Below the pieces are notes generated by a model, which saw only the letters and a program-made list of their open reading frames with translations, did no database searches and had not been told where the DNA came from. Both the position numbers and the translations under genes were made by a program. Below are positions 57,762 through 64,000 of a stretch of 64,000 nucleotides of DNA, piece after piece; the stretch's first letter is position 1, and each line of letters starts with the position of its first letter. The stretch covers positions 2,790,001-2,854,000 of the forward strand of contig CANTUQ010000076.1 of NCBI GenBank assembly GCA_947683425.1. Reading direction: 5' to 3'. The DNA comes from Excoecaria cochinchinensis. Taxonomy: Eukaryota > Streptophyta > Magnoliopsida > Malpighiales > Euphorbiaceae.

Positions 57762-60276
57762 TGTAACACCCCCCACCCACACATAGGTGAACCCATCCAC
57801 ATCGGAGTGGGAAGCCGTAGGAGCAGGGGTGTCACCAAACAGGACGGAACAATAACATACATTCAAATAGCAAAACATACGGAATTACAGCGGAAATTAA
57901 AAATTTTGAGAACAGCAACTGATCATGCATTAATATAATAAAATCATTACAATAATATTCTGATCAATTGCCCAAAATAAAAGAATTACATATCCAAAAT
58001 AAACAGAGCAGAAGCTTATAAAATTACAAATACAAGGAGAGTTCTATTACAAAAAGAATCATTATGACTAATACAAAAATAGGCCCTAACACTAATCCCT
58101 TCTGTGTTAGCTTGACTGGCGGCGACTCTCCCAAAACACAGCACCTTCCGCACCTGTACGGATAAAACACCGTGCTAAGCGATATCGCTTAGTGGGGAAA
58201 CACACAACAAAAGAGTGGATGGCCGTTCACAACGGTCGTCAAAGCATAACACATACGAAATGACATATGTGGATAATCATGTTAGATATATAATCATACT
58301 TGCATAATAATGACATACATTCAGAAGCTTATATCCACATTCATATACATATTGACTGATTCTCAAATCATTATCATGTTCATTCGGATATCACATTCTG
58401 ATAGTCATATTGAGGCAAAAACAAGCAAACAGAACACCTGCTGACTCACAATAGTGGATAACGAGTATACAGACAGTACCTTACGGGTACGAATCGAAAC
58501 CCATTTATTTTATCACATTCAAAATAATTTTTCGGAGGGACCTTAAACAAGATCAAAAATTTATAAGGGTTCGCGAGAAACCAGACGGGGACCTGATCGG
58601 GGTCCAAACGAAACTGAAGCTGCAGTTAAAAGACTCTATTAGGCATGCCTAACTATCCACTAGACTAACTCTTACAGGTCATACGTAATCCAATTTACAT
58701 TCCAAATCATAGCATATCATTTATCATGAAGGGTTCATAATATTGCACATATAAATAAGCATATTATATAGCATATCGAGGTAAAAGTTCATGAAGAAAC
58801 CATTAGAAATTCATTTTAGAAGAGAAGACAAAATCGAAAAAATAGGGCCTAAAGAGGTCACTGTCGGGCTCGCGACAGAGGCGAACTTGCCCCAGGTCGC
58901 GACAACGGCGATCTTTGTGATCTCGTGGGGGATCAAATACAACCCACTGTCACGCTCGCGACAAGCTTCGCGCTCACCACCGTGAGCTGCTAGCCCAATC
59001 CGTCGCGCTCACGCTCGCGATAGAGGATCGCCCAAAATAGCTCGGCAGCCGAGCACTCTGTCTCGCTCGCGATAGAGGCCCTGCTGCTCCGCTCGGTGAA
59101 AGCTCGAACGCGTGTGAGGACTGCTATCACAGAGCTCTATCGCGAGGTCACGATAATGTCACGGTCACGATAGGGTCGTGATTTCCAGCCCTTACACGAG
59201 AATTCTACAGAAAATCTCACTTTCACAACACCCAATCACACACACTCAATTCAAACTTCAACTTACCTCATTTCCAGCCACCCACACATCATTAACAACA
59301 TATAACCCAACATTTATACCAAGAATTCCAATTAAATCGTGCCAATAACAAACTCCAATTTACACAAATTAAATATCAGCACTATTTATCATTCATCTCA
59401 ATCAAGAACACAACTGAGTTCATTAAGCCACATTCAAGCCTTCTTAACACATCTAAATCAAAACCCATAACATTTAAACTACAAAGAACATCATGAAACC
59501 ACAAATTTCTAGAAATTCATCCAAAGAGCAAAAATCACAAAAACTCCCAAATCTGAATTTCCTTAGCTGCTAATCACTTAGTGCCACTTCCCGACGCCTT
59601 CTCCTTCCCTTTGGGGTCACGAGGAGGCTCAATTAACAACCAAATCCAACAACACAACAAGCAACAAACTCTAAATTAACCCTAACCCAAAAACGTGGAA
59701 AATATGAAGATGAAGAAGAAAGCAGAAGAACAAGAACAAAATGCAGCAAAACTTACCAATAAACCCCTTAGAACTATCAAGATCCACCAATAATACATCC
59801 CAAAAGGAGTGAGCCAAGGTGAGGAAGATGAAGAGGAAGTAGAAAGGGAAAGAAAAAGAGAAGAGAAGGGGAGAACGGGGATGAGAGAGCAGATTTCTGC
59901 TCTTCTCTTTCTCTTTCCTCAATAATACACCTTCCCCTTTCCACATGGCACACTACTATTGGTGGGTCTTAATAATTCACACCCTACAAGCACACATCAA
60001 ACACACACAAGACTCTCCCAACTTAGGTACACCCTACAAATGTGTGAGCACCACACATAAACACAACTCACTCACTCACATCCAATAAACATGTGAGCAA
60101 CACACCCAAATGCAACCCAACTAATTCACACCCTAGTATCATACATGCACACACATACTAGCAAAACACACAAACATGCATTTTACCCAAAATATCCTTA
60201 GCACATGCCAAAACACAAACAATACACACACACACACAAATGGCTCATACTTCTAGGGGGCAAATGGGGTGTGACA
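57762..60276 (-). mobile_element. 3' LTR of a minus-strand Tekay element T2 (2,515 bp)
   Basis: On the minus strand it starts TGTCACACCCCATTTGCCCC (to 60276) and ends GTGTTACA (57762). The polypurine tract AGTAAGGGAGAGT directly precedes it on the minus strand (60277-60290). Landmarks on the plus strand are CGTGCTAAGCG...CGCTTAGTGGGG (58171-58196), the anchor GGCATGCCTAACTATCCAC (58643-58661) and the slot at 58860-59170. Confidence 0.95.
58860..59170 (-). repeat. Inverted-repeat slot of LTR T2
   Basis: It contains CTCGCGACAGAG, GTCGCGACAACGGCGA, GCTCGGCAGCCGAGC, CGCTCGCGATAGAGG (twice) and TCACGATAATGTCACGGTCACGATAG. The GCTCGGCAGCCGAGC palindrome is shared with the T1 slot. GTCACGGTCAC resembles the S2 word. 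Confidence 0.88.
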
Positions 60277-63200
60277 ACTCTCCCTTACTAACAAGAATTT
60301 CGTCCTCGAAATTCTCACCTGAACTGAATAGATGCGGATACTGAGCCCTCATGGTCACCTCTGGTTCCCAAGTAGCTTCTTCAACTCCGTGGTGATTCCA
60401 CAACACTTTAACCGAAGGGACTTGCTTACTCCTCAACTATCTTACTTCCTGAGCTAAAATAGCCTTCGATTCCTCATCATAAGAAAAGTCTGGCTGCACT
60501 TGCACATCCTGAACTGACAGAACATGTGAAGGATCTGATCTGTATCGACAAAGCATTGAAACATGGAAAACGTCATGCAACTTTGCCAACTCCATCGGTA
60601 AAGCCAACCTATAGGCTACCGGACCAACCTTAGCTAACACTTCATATGGTCCAATAAATCGAGGACTAAGCTTGCCTTTCTTACGAAACCGTAGCACTTT
60701 TCTCCAAGTAGAAACCTTAAGAAAAACTTTGTCTCCGACCTCAAATTGAACGTCCTTTCTCTTCAGGTTAGCATAAGACTTCTGCCGATCCTTAGCCGCC
60801 TTCAAATTCCGCTGCACAACTTTGATCTTTTCATCGGTGTCCCTAACCAACTCTGGCCCAATAACTGAACGCTCGGATAGCTCGGTCCAACAAACTGGAG
60901 TCCTACACTGCCGACCATACAAAGCTTCATATGGTGACATACCGATGCTTGACTGATAGCTATTGTTATAGGCCAACTCCATCAACTGCACATATCTGTC
61001 CCAACTACCCGAAAAATCCAAAGCATAAGCCCGCAACATATCCTCTAAAATCTGAATGACCCGCTCTGACTGACCATCTGTCTGAGGATGGAACGCCGTA
61101 TTGAAGTTCAACTTGGTACCTAAAGCCCTTTGCAATTCTTTCTAAAACTTCGAAGTGAACCTTGGGTCCTGATCTAACACTATGGATAATGGCACTCCAT
61201 GCAGTCTGACTATCTCATCCATATAGATACTGGCTAACTTATCCATCGGATAATCCACTTTAACTAGCAGAAAATGAGCTGATTTCATGAGACGATCCAC
61301 AATCACCCAAACTGAGTCATGCTTCCTCTGAGTCAAAGGCAAACTAGATGCAAAGTCCATGGCAATATCATCCCACTTCCACTCGGGAACGGATAAAAGT
61401 GTGAGCGATCTCGAAGGAACTTGATGCTCAGCCTTTACCTGTTGACAAGTCAAGCACTTAGACACAAAATCCACAATGTCCTGCTTCATACCGAACCACC
61501 AATAGAACTGCTTCATATCCCGATACATCTTGTCACTACCGGGATGCATAGTAAAAATCGTAGTGTGTGCCTCACTCAAAAGCTGTTTCCTCAACTCCTC
61601 ATTCTTCGGCGCACACAAGCGGTTTTTATACATCAGTAACCCATCCAAAACCGAGAACTCTGACTGCTTACCAGAAATGACCTCATGCAAAACCCGCTGT
61701 AGCCTCTCATCATCCTTCTTAGCATCCACAATCTTCTGTCTCAAGGTAGGCTTCACTCTCAACTGAGCAACCAAAGCCCCATTCAAATAAAATCTCCACT
61801 TAAACTGCCTCAAGAACAGAGCAGAAATCGACTTTCGAGTCAAAGCATCTGCGACCACATTGGCCTTACCCGGGTGGTAATCCAATATGCAGTCGTAGTC
61901 CTTGAACAACTCTAGCCATCGGCGCTGCCTCATGTTCAACTCTTTCTGCGTGAGAAGATACTTCAAGCTCTTATGGTCTGTAAAGATCCTACACTTCTCT
62001 CCATACAGATAATGCCACCAAATCTTCAAAGCAAAGATCACAGTCACTAACTCTAAATCGTGCGTTGGATAATTCCTCTCATGTGGCTTTAACTGACGGG
62101 AAGCATAAGCCACAACTTTCCCTCTTGCGTTAAAACACAACCAAGATCGACACCCGAAGCGTCAGTATACATTACAAACTCTTACCCGAGATGGGTTGAG
62201 TAAGTATAGGAGCTTCGATTAGCAACTTCTTCAACTGCTCAAAACAAGCCAAACATCTATCCGACCACTCAAATCTGACCCCTTTCCTTAACAATCTCGT
62301 CATCAGAGCAGTAATAACTGAGAAACCCTTCACAAACCGACGATAGTACCCCGCCAAACCAAGAAAACTCCTCACTTTTGGAACATTCCTAGGCACTTTC
62401 CAATCAACAATTGCCTCAATATTAGATGGATCAACTTGAATACCCTTAGTCGAAATAATATGACCCAAGAATGATACTTCCCGAAGCTAGAAGTCACACT
62501 TACTAAGCTTGGCAAACAGCCGATGCTTTCTCAAAACTTGCAAAACTAACCGGAGATGCTCCTCATGCTCACTCTCATCCTTGGAATAAACCAAGATATC
62601 ATCTATGAACACTATTAAAAATCGGTCTAGATATGGCCTGAACACTTAGTTCATCAAATCCATGAATGCCGCAGGTGCATTGGTCAAACCAAACGGCATC
62701 ACTAAAAGCTTATAGTGGCCGTACCTAGTTCGAAATGCAGTCTTAACCACATCTGCATCTTGAACTCGCAGCTGATAATTACCCGACCAAAGATCAATCT
62801 TTGAAAAGACACCCGTCCCTCGGAGCTGATCAAACAAATCCTCGACCCTAGGTAATGGATACTTATTCTTAACTGTGACCTTGTTAATTTGCCTATAGTT
62901 GATACACATTCTCATAGAACCATCCTTTTTCTTAACAAACTGAACCGGAGCTCCCCATGGAGATATGCTGGGTCGAATAAACCCCTTATCCAATATCTCT
63001 TGTAGCTAACTCTACATGAGCCATCCGAGAAGGTGCTTTCGATATGGGAGTAGCACCCGACACTATCTCTATGGATAACTCCACCTCTCTCTCAGGAGGC
63101 AAACCAGGCAGTTCACTCAGAAACACATCCCCATACTCTTGAACAACCGGGATATCCTCAATCCTAACTTGATCCCTCTTGGAATCCAACACCACAGCCA

Positions 63201-64000
63201 GAAAAGCCTCACAACCCTTCTTAATAAATCTCTTGGCTTGCATTGTGGAGATCACATTATTCAAGGAACTAGCACCCAAACCTTTAACAAACACAGATGA
63301 TCGATCTCTATCCTGAAGCACAACTGTCTTCCTATGACAATCAACCACTGTTCGATGCTTACCGAACCAATCCATACCCAAAATCAAGTCAAACTCTCTG
63401 AAAGGCAACTCAATCAAATCTGCTGGAAACTCAACTGCCTCAACCAACAGGGAACAATTCCTAAACACTCTACTCACATTGACACTATGCCCTAAAGGAC
63501 TGGTTACACAAATCTCATAATCTAACTGATCTACCACATGCAACTTATCACTTAACTTATCAGAGCACAAATATGAGTGCGTGAAACCAGGGTCAATTAG
63601 AGCATATAATTCGATGTGATGGAGTAGGAACTTACCGGCTATCACATCAGGGGCATCCTGCTCATCTCTGGCTTTCACAGCATAAGCTCTGGCTGGAACA
63701 GGTGACAGACGCTCAACTGACTCAGATGTAGCTCCCTCTCTAAGTCGACCGCCTTGACCTCTACCTCTGCCTCTACCACGGGCAGCTTGTGTGGCATTCG
63801 AACCAACTCTGTTGGTCTCTCTCTGAGCACCCGAATCCTCATTCAACCTCGGACAGTTGGCTAAAAAGTGTTCAGTGCACCCACATCTGAAACATCCACC
63901 TGTGAGCCACCTACACTCACCCCAATGAGGCTTACTGTAATGAGAGCACACAGGCATCGACTCAGTCCTACCACCAGCACCACCTCTACCAGAAACGGAC
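60277..64000 (-). pseudogene. Tekay (Del) chromovirus polyprotein T2, 5' part outside the window
   Basis: In coding order from 64000 downward: the gag knuckle CFRCGCTEHFLANC (CCHC intact), protease-like ELYALIDPGFTHSYLC, and RT with WGAPVQFVKKKDGSMRMC. FIDDILVYS follows, in the stretch after a stop. Then come RNase H, integrase (HHCC with H...CLTCQQ; D in WDDIAMDFA, D in DQDPRFTS, E in GQSERVIQ) and a C-terminal chromodomain (VLWNHHGVEEATWEPE). A small frameshifting deletion lies near 63004. Stops fall near 62647, 62490, 61141 and 60436, and there are two apparent 1-nt frameshifts in RNase H (about 62175 and 62125). The chromodomain directs integration to heterochromatin in this clade. This copy cannot make a working enzyme. 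Confidence 0.93.

Noticed and set aside
60001..60240. CA-rich tract near the start of the T2 LTR as a regulatory microsatellite
   Set aside because: Similar GT/CA-rich sequence is present at the start of S1 and S3 LTRs in the matching orientation, so it is ordinary LTR backbone.

Overview
This window looks like repeat-rich intergenic DNA of a flowering plant, probably a eudicot. It contains Ty3/gypsy elements of three plant lineages (Athila, Tat/Ogre-Retand, and Tekay chromovirus), two CACTA transposon ends, a copia-type LTR, a possible hAT-like MITE and AT microsatellites. I found no host protein-coding gene, tRNA or rRNA. Lineage names come from recognised motifs, not from a search.

Layout. 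1-1954: an LTR-like remnant and the end of a CACTA element. 1955-25060: the 3' half of a plus-strand Tat element. Its integrase and downstream accessory region are duplicated in tandem, and it carries an antisense accessory gene and a divergent sense accessory gene. A very young, intact Athila element (7558-19607, TSD GACGC) sits inside the promoter region between those two genes. About 25070-35262: a minus-strand Tat-type element with a gag remnant and no recognised pol, split by a Tekay solo LTR (28912-31344, TSD TCTTG). 35263-43427: a decayed plus-strand Tekay element, interrupted by a Tat LTR, a possible MITE, a solo LTR (TSD ATGAG) and a CACTA end. 43600-55416: a pile of nested Tekay-type LTRs with a copia LTR piece and a Tat solo LTR. 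About 55900-57761: the 5' end of a second, decayed Athila. This is interrupted by a minus-strand Tekay element whose 3' LTR is 57762-60276 and whose broken polyprotein runs off the right edge.

Only the young Athila encodes an intact machinery: one 1797-aa gag-pol ORF and a 397-aa second ORF. The other polyproteins are broken by stops and frameshifts.

The most unusual signal is a class of GC-rich inverted-repeat 'words' arranged in arrays. In Tekay-type LTRs that share a common backbone, one position upstream of a fixed anchor sequence holds a different word in different copies. Two unrelated words are arrayed at a similar spacing of about 72 bp. One word (core TGTCGCGATCGCGACA) also occurs in the Athila LTR, in the Athila 3' leader, and in frame within the Athila gag-pol coding sequence. 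A second structural signal is a set of hairpins with variable stems and a conserved apical motif in the Tat 3' region and accessory-gene introns.
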